NCBI RefSeq assembly: GCF_042654585.1
Contig: NZ_JBHSGR010000025.1
Span: forward strand, 1 to 64,000
From: Geodermatophilus arenarius
GTDB taxonomy: Bacteria; Actinomycetota; Actinomycetes; Mycobacteriales; Geodermatophilaceae
Reading direction: 5' to 3'
Length of the DNA: 64,000 nt
Position numbers and translations under genes: made by a program. Below are positions 41,842-51,424 of this stretch, in pieces (position 1 is the first letter of the stretch; each line of letters starts with the position of its first letter). The notes below the pieces were generated by a model. The model saw only the letters and a program-made list of their open reading frames with translations, had not been told where the DNA came from and did not search any database.

Positions 41842-42978
41842 GTGCGCACCGACGGCCTGCAGACCGAGGGCGGTGCGGTCGGGCGCACCCTCGGCGTCGA
41901 GGAGGAGTTCCACCTCGTCTCCCCGGACACCCTGGAGCTGACGCCCGGCCCCCGGGCGTCCGCGGCGGCGCTGGCCGGCGAAGCGGGGGAGCGGGTGCAC
42001 CCGGAGATCGCCACCACGCAGCTGGAGATCGCCACCGGCGTGTGCACCACGCTCGAGCAGGTGCGCGCGGAGCTGGTGGCCGCCCGCACCGAGGCGGCCG
42101 CCGCGGCCGAGCGCGACGGCCTGCTGCTCCTGCCCGCCTCCACCCACCCGTGGGACTCCTGGCACACCATGCCGGTCACCCCGGGCGAGCGGTACGAGGC
42201 GATGGTCGACCGCTGGGCCGGGCTCGCGCGCCAGCAGGACATCTGCGGCTGTCACGTGCACGTCGGCGTCCCCGACCTCGACACCGCCGTCGCCGTCCTC
42301 GACCGCACCCGCCCCTACCTGCCGGTGCTGCTCGCGATGACCGGCAGCTCGCCGTTCCACGACGGCGTCGACACCGGCTACGAGTCCTGGCGGACGCTGT
42401 GGTGGACCCGCTTCCCGCACGCCGGTGCGCCCGAGCCGCTCGGCGACGCCGACGGCTACCGCCGGGTGCTGTCCGCGCTGGTCGCTTCCGGCGTCGTGGC
42501 CGACGGGTCGCACCTGTACTGGGACGTCCGCCCCTCGGCGCGGCTGCCCACGATCGAGTTCCGGCTGGCAGACGTCTGCACCACCCTCGACGACACCGTC
42601 CTGCACGCCGCGCTGGTCCGCTCGCTGGTGCGCGTGCTCGCCGGGCGGGCGCAGCGCGGCGAGCCGGTGCCGGAGCTGCGCCCGGAGGTGCTGCGCGCGG
42701 CGCGGTGGCGGGCGGCTCGCTCCGGGCTCACCGGCCCGCTGTTCGACCCGCTGCGCGAGGAGCTGGTCGACGCCCGCACGGCGGTGACCGGGCTGCTGGC
42801 CGAGCTGGAGGAGGACCTGACCACGGCGGGGGAGTGGGACGAGGTGACCGCCCGGGTGCAGGACCTGCTCGGCCGGGGTACGTCGGCGGCGCGGCAGCGG
42901 AGCACCTGGCTGCGCACGGGCGACCGCCGGGCGGTCGCGGAGTGGGTCGTCCGCGAGGGGGCGGCCGGGAGGTCCTGA
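41842..42978 (+). CDS. GCS2-type carboxylate-amine ligase (YbdK family)
   Basis: The 378-residue protein opens VGRTLGVEEEFHLVSPDTLELTPG without a break from the family consensus (VEEEF metal-binding Glu cluster) and includes ICGCHVHVGV and TIEFRLADVCTT. YbdK-type enzymes show weak glutamate-cysteine ligase activity; the actual product is uncertain, and in actinobacteria relatives take part in mycothiol-independent or ergothioneine-like pathways. GTG 41842 follows GAGGAGG. Its stop overlaps the next start (TGATG). Confidence 0.9.
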   Translation: MRTDGLQTEGGAVGRTLGVEEEFHLVSPDTLELTPGPRASAAALAGEAGERVHPEIATTQLEIATGVCTTLEQVRAELVAARTEAAAAAERDGLLLLPASTHPWDSWHTMPVTPGERYEAMVDRWAGLARQQDICGCHVHVGVPDLDTAVAVLDRTRPYLPVLLAMTGSSPFHDGVDTGYESWRTLWWTRFPHAGAPEPLGDADGYRRVLSALVASGVVADGSHLYWDVRPSARLPTIEFRLADVCTTLDDTVLHAALVRSLVRVLAGRAQRGEPVPELRPEVLRAARWRAARSGLTGPLFDPLREELVDARTAVTGLLAELEEDLTTAGEWDEVTARVQDLLGRGTSAARQRSTWLRTGDRRAVAEWVVREGAAGRS

Positions 42979-44249
42979 TGGACGGCTTCGGGGAGCTGGC
43001 CCGCCCGCTGCGCGACGACGCCGACCTCGACCCGCTGCTCGAGCGCATCGGGGAGGCGCGCGTGGTGGCGGTCGGCGAGGCCAGTCACGGCACCCACGAG
43101 TACTACGCCTGGCGCGCCGCGCTGACCCGCCGGCTGGTCGAGGAGCGCGGGTTCGGGCTGGTCGCGGTCGAGGGCGACTGGCCCGACTGCGCCCGCGTCG
43201 ACCGCAGCGTGCGGCTGCGGCCCGGGGGCGCCGAGGACCCGCGGACGGCACTGGACGCGATCGACCGCTGGCCGACCTGGATGTGGGCCAACGACGACGT
43301 CGTCGACTTCTGCCGGTGGCTGCGCGGGGTCAACGCGGGCCGCCCCGAGGCCGCGCGGGTGCGCTTCGCCGGCCTCGACGTCTACAGCCTCTGGGACTCG
43401 ATGCACGAGCTGCTGGCCTGGGTGCAGGAGCACGAACCCGGCCACGTCGAGGCCGCCCGGCAGGCGCTGCGCTGCTTCGAGCCCTTCGGCGAGGACGGCG
43501 TCGAGTACGCCTTCGCCCAGCGGTTCGCCCCGGCGGCGTGCGAGGAGACCGTCGTCGCGCTGCTGCGGCGGCTGTGCGAGCAGCGCGGCGCGGACGACGA
43601 CCCCGACGACCGGTTCTCCGCCGAGCAGAACGCCGCGGTGGTCGTCGGCGCGGAGCGCTACTACCGGGCGATGGTCGGTGGCTCCGCGGAGTCGTGGAAC
43701 GTCCGGGACGTGCACATGGCCGACACCCTCGACCGGCTGATGGGCCACACCGGCGCGAAGGCCGTGGTCTGGGAGCACAACACGCACGTCGGCGACGCCC
43801 GGGCCACCGACATGGCCGACGCCGGCATGACCAACGTCGGCCGGCTGCTGCGCGAGCGGCACGGCGCCGGCGACGTCGTCCTGGTGGGGCTCGCCGGCCA
43901 CCGCGGCGGCGTCGTCGCCGGGCGGGAGTGGGGCGCGCAGATGGAGCGGATGACCGTGCCGCCCGCGCGCGAGGGGAGCCTCGAGGACCTGCTGCACCGC
44001 GAGGTCGGGCACGACGCGCTCGTCGTCGTCCCGCCCGGGGAGCGCCCGGACTGGCTGGACCGGCGGCTCGGGCACCGGGCGATCGGCGTCGTCTACCGGC
44101 CCGAGCGGGAGCGCTGGGGCAACTACGTGCCCACGGTGACGGGCGACCGCTACGACGCCCTGCTGTACCTGGAGGAGACGACGCCGCTGCAGCCGCTGCA
44201 CCTCGAGCGGCCGGACGAGCACGTGCCGCCGATGGCACACGCGGTGTAG
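42978..44249 (+). CDS. Erythromycin esterase family protein
   Basis: The 423-residue protein has GEASHGTHEYY and VAVEGDWPDC with the catalytic His and Glu of the family (His and Glu motifs that activate water), HNTHVG and FAGLDVYSLW. Some members open the macrolactone ring of erythromycin; many, often next to GCS2-type ligases as here, have other substrates, so resistance should not be assumed. Coupled to the upstream ligase by a 1-bp overlap. Confidence 0.9.
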   Translation: MDGFGELARPLRDDADLDPLLERIGEARVVAVGEASHGTHEYYAWRAALTRRLVEERGFGLVAVEGDWPDCARVDRSVRLRPGGAEDPRTALDAIDRWPTWMWANDDVVDFCRWLRGVNAGRPEAARVRFAGLDVYSLWDSMHELLAWVQEHEPGHVEAARQALRCFEPFGEDGVEYAFAQRFAPAACEETVVALLRRLCEQRGADDDPDDRFSAEQNAAVVVGAERYYRAMVGGSAESWNVRDVHMADTLDRLMGHTGAKAVVWEHNTHVGDARATDMADAGMTNVGRLLRERHGAGDVVLVGLAGHRGGVVAGREWGAQMERMTVPPAREGSLEDLLHREVGHDALVVVPPGERPDWLDRRLGHRAIGVVYRPERERWGNYVPTVTGDRYDALLYLEETTPLQPLHLERPDEHVPPMAHAV

Positions 44250-44253
44250 TCCG

Positions 44254-44922
44254 GTGGCACTGCCCGCGGCCGGTGCCGGCCGCCTCGACGCCCGCCCCGG
44301 TGCGCAGCCCGCCGGGCCACCGCTGCCGGCCGGCACGACCGCGCTGGAGCTGGGCGGCCCGGAGGCGCTGGTCGCCGTCCCCGGCGGCCCGCCCGGCCCG
44401 CGCCCGCTGCTCGTGTTCTGCCACGGGGCGGGCGGGACGGCGGACCAGTCGCTGGCCGCGGTGGGCGACGTCGCCACCGCCCGCGGGGTCGCCGTCCTCG
44501 CGACCTCCTCGGTCGCCTCGACCTGGGACCTGCTCGCCGGCGGGCTCGGCCGGGACGTGGCGGTCCTCGACGCGGCGCTGGAGCGGGTCGCCGCCGGCCT
44601 CGCGGTCTCCCGGGCCGCGCTCGGCGGCTTCTCCGACGGCGGCTCGTACGCGCTGTCGCTCGGGCTGGCCAACGGCGACCTGTTCGAGGCGCTGCTGGCG
44701 TTCTCACCGGGCTTCGTCGCCCCGCCGGGCCGCACCGGCCGGCCGCGGATCTGGATCGCCCACGGCACCCGCGACCGCGTGCTGCCGGTGGCGCGCTGCG
44801 GCCGCCGGGTGTCCCGGGACCTCGCCGCCGCCGGTTACGACGTCACCTACGACGAGTTCGACGGCGGCCACGTCGTGACCCCGGACCTCGTGACCGCGGC
44901 GCTGGACGCCTGGCTGCGCTGA
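44254..44922 (+). CDS. Phospholipase/carboxylesterase-like hydrolase
   Basis: The 222-residue protein has the FCHGAGGTAD oxyanion segment, the nucleophile elbow GGFSDGGSY, HGTRDRVLPV and GGHVV as Ser-Asp-His parts. It starts 4 bp after the esterase-family gene, so the three genes probably form one operon. GTG 44254 lacks an obvious ribosome site and may rely on coupling. Confidence 0.85.
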   Translation: MALPAAGAGRLDARPGAQPAGPPLPAGTTALELGGPEALVAVPGGPPGPRPLLVFCHGAGGTADQSLAAVGDVATARGVAVLATSSVASTWDLLAGGLGRDVAVLDAALERVAAGLAVSRAALGGFSDGGSYALSLGLANGDLFEALLAFSPGFVAPPGRTGRPRIWIAHGTRDRVLPVARCGRRVSRDLAAAGYDVTYDEFDGGHVVTPDLVTAALDAWLR

Positions 44923-44934
44923 GCCCGGACGCGC

Positions 44935-44970
44935 GACGGCCCGGCCCCCTCACCGGGGGTCCGGGCCGTC
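44935..44970. terminator. Bidirectional terminator
   Basis: GACGGCCCGG...GGGCCGTC arms at 44935-44949 and 44955-44970 pair over about 15 bp with one bulge. It lies between convergent genes, the hydrolase and ndh. Confidence 0.75.
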
Positions 44971-44986
44971 GGGACGTGCGGGGTGG

Positions 44987-46432
44987 CTAGGCGGTGCGGC
45001 GGCCGACGAAGTCGTGCTGCTGCTCGGCGTTGACCTCGTCCGGCGTGTGCGGGTGGTCCTTCGGCCCGCCGGTCTTCGACGCCTCGAAGCCGGGGCCGAG
45101 CTTCTCCAGCGCCAGCCGGCCGTAGACCTGCTGCTGGGTGGCCACCCGCTGCGACCGGCCGCGGCCGAGGAAGCTGACCATCCAGTGCAGCACCGTGGTG
45201 ACCCGGCTCTTGAAGCCGATGATGTAGAAGAGGTGCACCACCAGCCAGATCACCCAGGCGATGAAGCCCTCGAACTTCATCTTCTTGATGTCGGCGACCG
45301 CGGAGAACCGCGAGATGGTCGCCATGTTGCCCTTGTCCCGGTACCGGAACGCGCCGCGCGGCTCCCGGCCGGCGAGCCGGCGCTTGATCTGGTCGGCGGC
45401 GTAGCGCCCGCCCTGGATGGCCACCTGGGCGACGCCGGGCAGCCGGTCGGGGTGGTTGGCCATGTCGCCGACGACGTGGATCTCCGGGTGGCCGGGCAGC
45501 GTCAGGTCCGACTGGACGGCGATGCGCCCGGCGCGGTCGACCTCGGCGCCGGTCTTCTCGCCCAGCAGCCGGCCCAGCGGCGAGGCCTGCACGCCGGCCG
45601 CCCACACCTTGGTGGCCGCCGAGATGCGGCGCAGCTGGCCGTCGGAGTCCTTGACGGTGAGGCCGTCGGCGTCCATGTCCGTGACCAGCGCGCCGAGCTG
45701 GACCTCGACGCCGATCTCGTTGAGGTGCCGGCGGGCCTTCTCGCCCAGCTTCGGCCCGAACGGCGGCAGCACCTGCGGCGCACCGTCGAGCAGGATGATG
45801 CGGGCCCGCTGCGGGTCGATGTTGCGGAAGTCGCGGCGCAGCGTGCGGTGCGCGAGCTCGGCGATCTGCCCGGCCATCTCCACCCCGGTCGGGCCGGCGC
45901 CGACGACCACGAAGGTCATCAGCCGGTCCACCTCGGCGGGGTCGGTGGCGAGCTCGGCCAGCTCGAAGGCGCCGAAGATGCGGCCGCGCAGCTCGAGGGC
46001 GTCGTCGATGCTCTTCATGCCCGGGGCGAACTCGGCGAACCGGTCGTTGCCGAAGTACGACTGGCCGGCACCCGCGGCGACGATCAGCTCGTCGTAGGGG
46101 TGGATCGTGGTGCGGCCCAGGATGGTGGAGGTGACCGTGCGGGCGTCCACGTCGATGTCCACGACCTCGCCGAGGACCACCTTGGCGTTCTTCTGGTGGC
46201 GCAGCACCTCGCGGGTGGCCGGGGCGATCTCGCCCTCGGAGAGGATGCCGGTGGCCACCTGGTAGAGCAGCGGCTGGAAGAGGTGGTGGCCGGTCTTGGC
46301 GACCACGGTGACGTCGACGTCGGCGTTGCGCAGGGCCTTCGCGGCGAACAGCCCGCCGAAGCCGGAGCCGATGATCACCACCCGCGGCCGGCCGGTCGAG
46401 GAGCTGGCGGTGGGCGCAGGTGATGTCGTCAT
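44987..46432 (-). CDS. ndh: Type II NADH dehydrogenase
   Basis: The 481-residue flavoprotein passes electrons from NADH to the quinone pool without pumping protons. It has GSGFGGLFAA (FAD), VVVGAGPTGVEMAG (NADH), LIVAAGAGQSYF and VVGDMA motifs, and a C-terminal hydrophobic helix (FIAWVIWLVVHLFYIIG) that anchors the enzyme to the inner side of the membrane. ATG 46432 is used; the adjacent stretch is short and holds the promoter. Confidence 0.95.
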   Translation of the reverse strand: MTTSPAPTASSSTGRPRVVIIGSGFGGLFAAKALRNADVDVTVVAKTGHHLFQPLLYQVATGILSEGEIAPATREVLRHQKNAKVVLGEVVDIDVDARTVTSTILGRTTIHPYDELIVAAGAGQSYFGNDRFAEFAPGMKSIDDALELRGRIFGAFELAELATDPAEVDRLMTFVVVGAGPTGVEMAGQIAELAHRTLRRDFRNIDPQRARIILLDGAPQVLPPFGPKLGEKARRHLNEIGVEVQLGALVTDMDADGLTVKDSDGQLRRISAATKVWAAGVQASPLGRLLGEKTGAEVDRAGRIAVQSDLTLPGHPEIHVVGDMANHPDRLPGVAQVAIQGGRYAADQIKRRLAGREPRGAFRYRDKGNMATISRFSAVADIKKMKFEGFIAWVIWLVVHLFYIIGFKSRVTTVLHWMVSFLGRGRSQRVATQQQVYGRLALEKLGPGFEASKTGGPKDHPHTPDEVNAEQQHDFVGRRTA

Positions 46433-46563
46433 GATGACTGTGATCCTCTCCCGTCAGGGGCTCCGCTGTCTCCCGGCGGGCCCGTTCCGGGGGTGATCCC
46501 CGTCACGGCGGCCCTCCGCCGGTGCACTCGCGGTGTCCGGTCCTGCCCGGTACAACCAGGTCG

Positions 46564-47253
46564 GTGCCCGTCGTCATCCCCCGGCTCGTGGTCGTCCCGG
46601 GGCTGGGCCTGGACGGGCGGTCGTGGTCACGGCTGCGCCGGCGGTCGCCCGCCGACGTCGTGGTCCTACCCGGGATGGGCCGGTCTGCACCTGTGCCTCC
46701 GCTCGACGTGCTGGCCGCCCGGCTGCGGGACCGGCTCGGCCCCGGTCCGGTCGTGCTGGCCGGCCACTCGCAGGGCTGCCAGGTGGTGGCCGCGGCCGCC
46801 GTCGACCCGCGGGTGGCCGGTGTCGTCCTGCTCGGCCCGTCGACCGACCCGCGGCTGCGCCGGCCCGCGCGGCTGGCCGCGCGGTGGCTGCGGACCGCGC
46901 TGCGCGAGCCCTGGTGGCAGGCGCCGCTGATCCTGGCGCAGTGGCTGACCACCGGCCCCCGGGCGATGCGGGCGCTGTGGCGGGTGGCCGCGCCCGACCG
47001 CATCGACGTCCGGCTGCGCCGCGTCGGCGTCCCGGTGACCGTCGTCCGCGGCACGCGGGACCGGCTCTGCCCGGCCGACTGGGCCGCCGCGGTGGCCGCC
47101 GCCGCGCCGTCGGGACGGGTCGTCGAGGTGCCCGGGGCGGGGCACATGACCGTCCAGACCCACCCGGACGCCGTCGCCGCCGTCCTCCGGGAGGTTCTCC
47201 GAGCTGCCGGGATCGCGGAGGAGGGGGGACGCGCCTCCGGCGTGTCACCATGA
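46564..47253 (+). CDS. Alpha/beta hydrolase
   Basis: The 229-residue protein has VVVPGLGLDGRSW, the nucleophile elbow AGHSQGC, RGTRDRLCP and PGAGHMT. It may be an esterase or epoxide-hydrolase-like enzyme; the substrate is unknown. GTG 46564 is preferred to earlier starts. It ends 4 bp before the ROK gene, so cotranscription is possible. Confidence 0.82.
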   Translation: MPVVIPRLVVVPGLGLDGRSWSRLRRRSPADVVVLPGMGRSAPVPPLDVLAARLRDRLGPGPVVLAGHSQGCQVVAAAAVDPRVAGVVLLGPSTDPRLRRPARLAARWLRTALREPWWQAPLILAQWLTTGPRAMRALWRVAAPDRIDVRLRRVGVPVTVVRGTRDRLCPADWAAAVAAAAPSGRVVEVPGAGHMTVQTHPDAVAAVLREVLRAAGIAEEGGRASGVSP

Positions 47254-47257
47254 CGTC

Positions 47258-48424
47258 ATGGCCTCCACGTCCGCCTCGGCCGGCGCACTGCTGCACCACG
47301 TGCGCACCGGCCGCGCGCGGAGCCGGGCCGAGCTGGTCGCGCTCACCGGGGCCGCGCGCAACACCGTCAGTGCCCGCGTCGACCAGCTGATCGCCGCCGG
47401 CCTGCTGCAGGAGGGCGGCCGCGGCGGCAGCACCGGCGGCCGCCCCCCGACGCTCCTGCGGTTCAACAGCGGCGCCGGCTGCGTGCTCGCCGTCGACCTG
47501 GGGGTCACCAGCGTCGACGTCGCGGTCACCGACCTGTCCGCGCAGATCCTCGCCACCGTCGGGCACCCGATCGACATCGCCGACGGCCCCGACGTCGTGC
47601 TCGCCGAGGTGGACCGGCTGGCCCAGAAGGTGCTCGCCGAGGCGGGGCTGACCCCGGCCGACGTGTGCGCCGTCGGCGTGGGCGTGCCCGGGCCGGTGGA
47701 GTTCTCGACGGGCCGGCCGTCGCACCCGCCGATCATGCCGGGCTGGCACGACCACGACATCCCCGGCGCCTTCGCCCGCTACGGCTGCCCGGTCCTCGTC
47801 GACAACGACGTCAACGTCATGGCGCTCGGGGAGATCGGCGTCGGCGGCTCGGCCGAGGACGTGCTGGTGGTCAAGGTCGGCACCGGCATCGGCTGCGGGG
47901 TCATCGTCGACGGCGAGGTGTACCGGGGCGCGCAGGGCAGCGCCGGCGACATCGGGCACATCCACGTGCCGACGCCGGACGGCCGCACCGTGCTGTGCCG
48001 CTGCGGCAACGAGAACTGCCTGGAGGCGCTCGCCGGCGGTGGCGCGCTGCTGCGCGACGCCGTCGAGGCGGGGCTGCCGGTGACCAGCACCCGGCAGGTC
48101 ATCGAGCTCGCCGCCCAGGGCGACGGCCCGGCGCTGGAGCTGGTCCGGCGGGCCGGGCGCACCATCGGCACGGTGCTGGCCGCGCTGGTCAACTTCTTCA
48201 ACCCGCACCGCATCGTGATGACCGGCGGGGTCGCGCAGGCCGGCGCGCCGCTGCTGGCCGGCATCCGCGAGGCGGTCTACGGCCGCTCCATGCCGCTGGC
48301 GGCCCGCGCGCTGGAGATCACCGTCAGCGACGCCCCCGACCTGTCCGGCCGGGTGGGCGCCGCGCTCATGGCCATCCAGGGCTACCTCGACGGGGACTCG
48401 GTCCACCAGGCCCTGGCCCGCTGA
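47258..48424 (+). CDS. ROK family transcriptional regulator
   Basis: The 388-residue protein has an N-terminal winged helix (about 10-60, SRAELVALTGAARNTVSARV) and a ROK sugar-kinase fold with AVDLGVTSVDVAV, DNDVNVMALGE (catalytic-type Asp region) and the zinc motif CRCGNENCLEAL, preceded by GDIGHIH. ROK repressors sense a sugar or sugar phosphate. It stands next to the sugar ABC transporter genes and probably controls them through the direct repeats in front of the ATPase gene. Confidence 0.92.
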   Translation: MASTSASAGALLHHVRTGRARSRAELVALTGAARNTVSARVDQLIAAGLLQEGGRGGSTGGRPPTLLRFNSGAGCVLAVDLGVTSVDVAVTDLSAQILATVGHPIDIADGPDVVLAEVDRLAQKVLAEAGLTPADVCAVGVGVPGPVEFSTGRPSHPPIMPGWHDHDIPGAFARYGCPVLVDNDVNVMALGEIGVGGSAEDVLVVKVGTGIGCGVIVDGEVYRGAQGSAGDIGHIHVPTPDGRTVLCRCGNENCLEALAGGGALLRDAVEAGLPVTSTRQVIELAAQGDGPALELVRRAGRTIGTVLAALVNFFNPHRIVMTGGVAQAGAPLLAGIREAVYGRSMPLAARALEITVSDAPDLSGRVGAALMAIQGYLDGDSVHQALAR

Positions 48425-48519
48425 GTCACCGGCTGCCGTCGCAGGACGGCGGAGACGGCCGTCCCTGCCCTGACCTGGCCCGTCGCAGGTCTCGGTTCGG
48501 TGACGCCGCTCACGGGGTC

Positions 48520-48572
48520 TTGACCCCTTGTGACTCCGTTCATATGGTCACCGCTGCACAGACTAATGGTCA
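48520..48572 (+). promoter_or_regulatory. Promoter with direct-repeat operator of the sugar ABC operon
   Basis: TTGACC (48520-48525) and TATGGT (48543-48548) are 17 bp apart, an ideal sigma-A spacing. ATGGTCA occurs twice (48544-48550 and 48566-48572), 22 bp apart, with the first copy in the -10 region. It suits a repressor operator, probably for the ROK protein. Confidence 0.65.
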
Positions 48573-48600
48573 GCGTTGAGCAGAAGTCCGAGGTGAGGCC

Positions 48601-50151
48601 ATGCCACCGGCAGGAGCGCCGCTGCTGGAGATGCACGGCATCGTGAAGACCTTCCCGGGCGTCCGTGCGCTCGGGGGCGTGGACCTCGACGTCCGCGCGG
48701 GGGAGGTGCACTGCCTCCTCGGTCAGAACGGTGCCGGCAAGTCGACCCTGATCAAGGTCCTCGCCGGCGCCCACCAGCCGGACGAGGGCACCATCCTCTG
48801 GCGCGGCGAGCAGGTCCGGCTGTCCACGCCGCAGGCCGCGCTGGGCCTGGGCATCGCGACGATCTACCAGGAGCTCGACCTCGTCGCCGGGCTCACCGTC
48901 GCCGACAACGTCTTCCTCGGCCGGGAGCAGGCCCAGATGGGCTTCGTGCGGCCGCGCGAGCTCAACCGGCGGGCGGGGGAGCTGCTCACCCGGCTCGGCC
49001 ACCCCGAGATCCGGCCGGCCGCCGAGGTGGGGTCGCTGCCCGCCGCCTCCCAGCAGATGGTGAGCATCGCACGGGCGCTGTCCCAGGACGCGCGGCTGAT
49101 CATCATGGACGAGCCCTCGGCGGTCCTCGACAACGAGGAGGTCGAGCGGCTGTTCACGGTGATCCGCGACCTCACCGCGCACGACGTCGCCGTCGTCTAC
49201 ATCTCCCACCGGCTGGAGGAGATCCGCGAGATCGGCGACCGGATCACCGTCCTCAAGGACGGCCGGACCGTCGCCACCGGGCTGCCGGCCCGCGAGACGC
49301 CGACCCGCGAGGTCATCACGCTGATGACCGGCCGGGACATCGAGTACGTCTTCCCCGAGCGCCACCACCGCCCCGCGCCCACCGCCGAGCCGGTGCTCGA
49401 GGTCGAGGACCTGTCGCTGCACGGCTCGTTCTCCCACGTCTCCTTCTCGGTGCGACCCGGCGAGATCGTGGGCCTGGCCGGGCTGGTCGGCTCCGGCCGG
49501 TCGGAGATCCTCGAGACCGTCTACGGCGCGCGACACGCCACCGGCGGCGCGGTCCGCGTGGACGGTCGCCGGCTGCGGCACGGCGACGTCGGCGCCGCGG
49601 TGGCCGCCGGCGTGGGGCTGGCGCCCGAGGAGCGCAAGAGCCAGGCCCTGCTGCTCGGCGAGTCCGTCGCCCGCAACATCAGCATCTCCAGCCTGGCCCG
49701 CTTCGCCCGCGGCGGCTTCCTCTCCGGCGCCGCCGAGCGCAAGGCCGCCCGCGAGCAGGTGAAGTCGCTCGACGTGCGCCCGGCCGACGAGACCCGCGAG
49801 GTGCGAACGCTGTCCGGCGGCAACCAGCAGAAGGTCGTGCTCGCCCGCTGGCTGCTGCGCGACTGCCGGGTGCTGCTGCTCGACGAGCCCACCCGCGGCG
49901 TCGACGTCGGGGCGCGCTCGGAGATCTACGCGCTGGTGCGCGACCTCGCCGACCGCGGCGTCGCGGTGGTCGTCGTCTCCAGCGAGATCCCGGAGGTGCT
50001 CGGTCTGGCCGACCGGGTCCTCGTCATCGCGGAGGGCCGGGTGCTGGCGGAGGAGCCCGCCTCGGCCCTCGACGAGCACCGCGTGCTCGACCTGGTCATG
50101 GAGGGGACGTCGACGCACGGCGTCCCGGTGCACGAAGGGGACGTCGCATGA
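48601..50151 (+). CDS. Sugar ABC transporter ATP-binding protein (double ATPase)
   Basis: The 516-residue ATPase has two ABC domains, as in RbsA/XylG/MglA. The first has Walker A GQNGAGKST, a degenerate signature (LPAASQQMV) and IIMDEPSAVL. The second has a degenerate Walker A (GLVGSGRSE), a good LSGGNQQKV signature and LLLDEPTRGVD. It energises import of a monosaccharide or similar polyol. The ATG at 48601 follows GAGGTGAGG. The permease start overlaps its stop by 4 bp (ATGA). Confidence 0.95.
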   Translation: MPPAGAPLLEMHGIVKTFPGVRALGGVDLDVRAGEVHCLLGQNGAGKSTLIKVLAGAHQPDEGTILWRGEQVRLSTPQAALGLGIATIYQELDLVAGLTVADNVFLGREQAQMGFVRPRELNRRAGELLTRLGHPEIRPAAEVGSLPAASQQMVSIARALSQDARLIIMDEPSAVLDNEEVERLFTVIRDLTAHDVAVVYISHRLEEIREIGDRITVLKDGRTVATGLPARETPTREVITLMTGRDIEYVFPERHHRPAPTAEPVLEVEDLSLHGSFSHVSFSVRPGEIVGLAGLVGSGRSEILETVYGARHATGGAVRVDGRRLRHGDVGAAVAAGVGLAPEERKSQALLLGESVARNISISSLARFARGGFLSGAAERKAAREQVKSLDVRPADETREVRTLSGGNQQKVVLARWLLRDCRVLLLDEPTRGVDVGARSEIYALVRDLADRGVAVVVVSSEIPEVLGLADRVLVIAEGRVLAEEPASALDEHRVLDLVMEGTSTHGVPVHEGDVA

Positions 50152-51323
50152 GTGGGCAGGGCATGAGTGAGGGCAGCACCGCGGTGACCGCGGGCTCCGG
50201 CAAGGACGCCGGCCGCAACCGGTCGGGAGGCGGGTTCATGAGCGGGCCGGTCGGCCGCAACCTGGGCCTGGTCGTCGCGCTGGTGGTCCTGTGCGTCGTC
50301 GGCGTCATCACGGCGGGGGACCGCTTCGCCGACGTCGACAACATCCTGACCATCCTGCGGCTGGCCTCGGTCATCGGCGTGGTGAGCGTCGGCATGACGT
50401 TCGTGATCATCGGCGGCGGCATCGACCTGTCGGTCGGCGCGCTGGTGGCGCTGGCGTCGGTGTGGGCCACCACGCTGGCCACCCAGCAGATGGCCGAGGA
50501 CTTCCACTGGATCGTCATGGTCTTCACCGCGCTGGTCGTCGGCGCGGTGGCCGGGCTGATCAACGGCGTGGTCATCGCCTACGGCAGGCTCGCGGCCTTC
50601 ATCGCCACCCTCGCCATGCTCGCCGCCGCGCGCGGCCTGGCCGAGATCATCGCCAACCGGCGCACCCAGATCGTGCAGGACAGCGACTTCCTGTCCTTCT
50701 TCTCCGGTGATGTGCTCGGCGTCCCGACGCTGGTCATCATCTTCGCGCTGGTCGCGATCGCCGGGTGGGTGCTGCTCAACCGGACCACGTTCGGCCGGCG
50801 CACCTTCGCCGTCGGCGGCAACGCCGAGGCCGCCCGCCTCGCCGGCATCCGGGTGCAGCGGCACACCGTCAAGCTCTACGTGCTCTCCGGCATCACCTGC
50901 GGCATCGCCGCGGTGATGATCATGGCGCGGACGACGACGGGCAGCTCGACCCACGGCACGCTCTACGAGCTCGACGCCATCGCCGCGGTCGTCATCGGCG
51001 GCACGCTGCTCATCGGCGGGCGCGGGACGATCGTCGGCACCGTCCTCGGCGTCCTCATCTTCACGACGCTCGGCAACGTCTTCACGCTCAACAACCTGTC
51101 GAGCTCGGCCCAGGCCGTGGCCCGCGGCGTGATCATCGTCCTCGCCGTCCTGCTGCAGCAGCGGCTGGCCACCGGCGGGTTCAGCTTCCGCCGGCCCACC
51201 GCGGGACCGCCGTCCGGCGGCCTGCCCCCCGCGGGCGGCCCGGCCGGGGCGGTCTCCGGCGGCTCGACCGTCGAGGGCGGACCGGGCGGCACGCGCCCGG
51301 CCGCGAGCGGCAAGACCCTCTGA
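50148..51323 (+). CDS. Sugar ABC transporter permease (RbsC/XylH type)
   Basis: The 391-residue membrane protein has about eight to ten helices, with the GGGIDLSVGALVAL and GRRTFAVGGNAEAARLAGI motifs of the RbsC-type permeases and a Gly/Pro-rich C-terminal tail (about 345-391). It should form the membrane channel for the sugar. ATG 50148 overlaps the ATPase stop. Confidence 0.93.
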   Translation: MSGQGMSEGSTAVTAGSGKDAGRNRSGGGFMSGPVGRNLGLVVALVVLCVVGVITAGDRFADVDNILTILRLASVIGVVSVGMTFVIIGGGIDLSVGALVALASVWATTLATQQMAEDFHWIVMVFTALVVGAVAGLINGVVIAYGRLAAFIATLAMLAAARGLAEIIANRRTQIVQDSDFLSFFSGDVLGVPTLVIIFALVAIAGWVLLNRTTFGRRTFAVGGNAEAARLAGIRVQRHTVKLYVLSGITCGIAAVMIMARTTTGSSTHGTLYELDAIAAVVIGGTLLIGGRGTIVGTVLGVLIFTTLGNVFTLNNLSSSAQAVARGVIIVLAVLLQQRLATGGFSFRRPTAGPPSGGLPPAGGPAGAVSGGSTVEGGPGGTRPAASGKTL

Positions 51324-51424
51324 CTCCCGGCGCGCGACCCGCGCGCCGGACCGCACCACCACCGGACCCCCGTCCGGTGGCAGCTCACCGCCTCCGGAGA
51401 GGGGGCGACACCCGAGGAGAGAGC

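Noticed and set aside
42978..44249. Macrolide resistance gene
   Set aside because: Only the family is supported. The neighbourhood with a GCS2-type ligase suggests other metabolism, and no specificity residues can be assigned from sequence alone.
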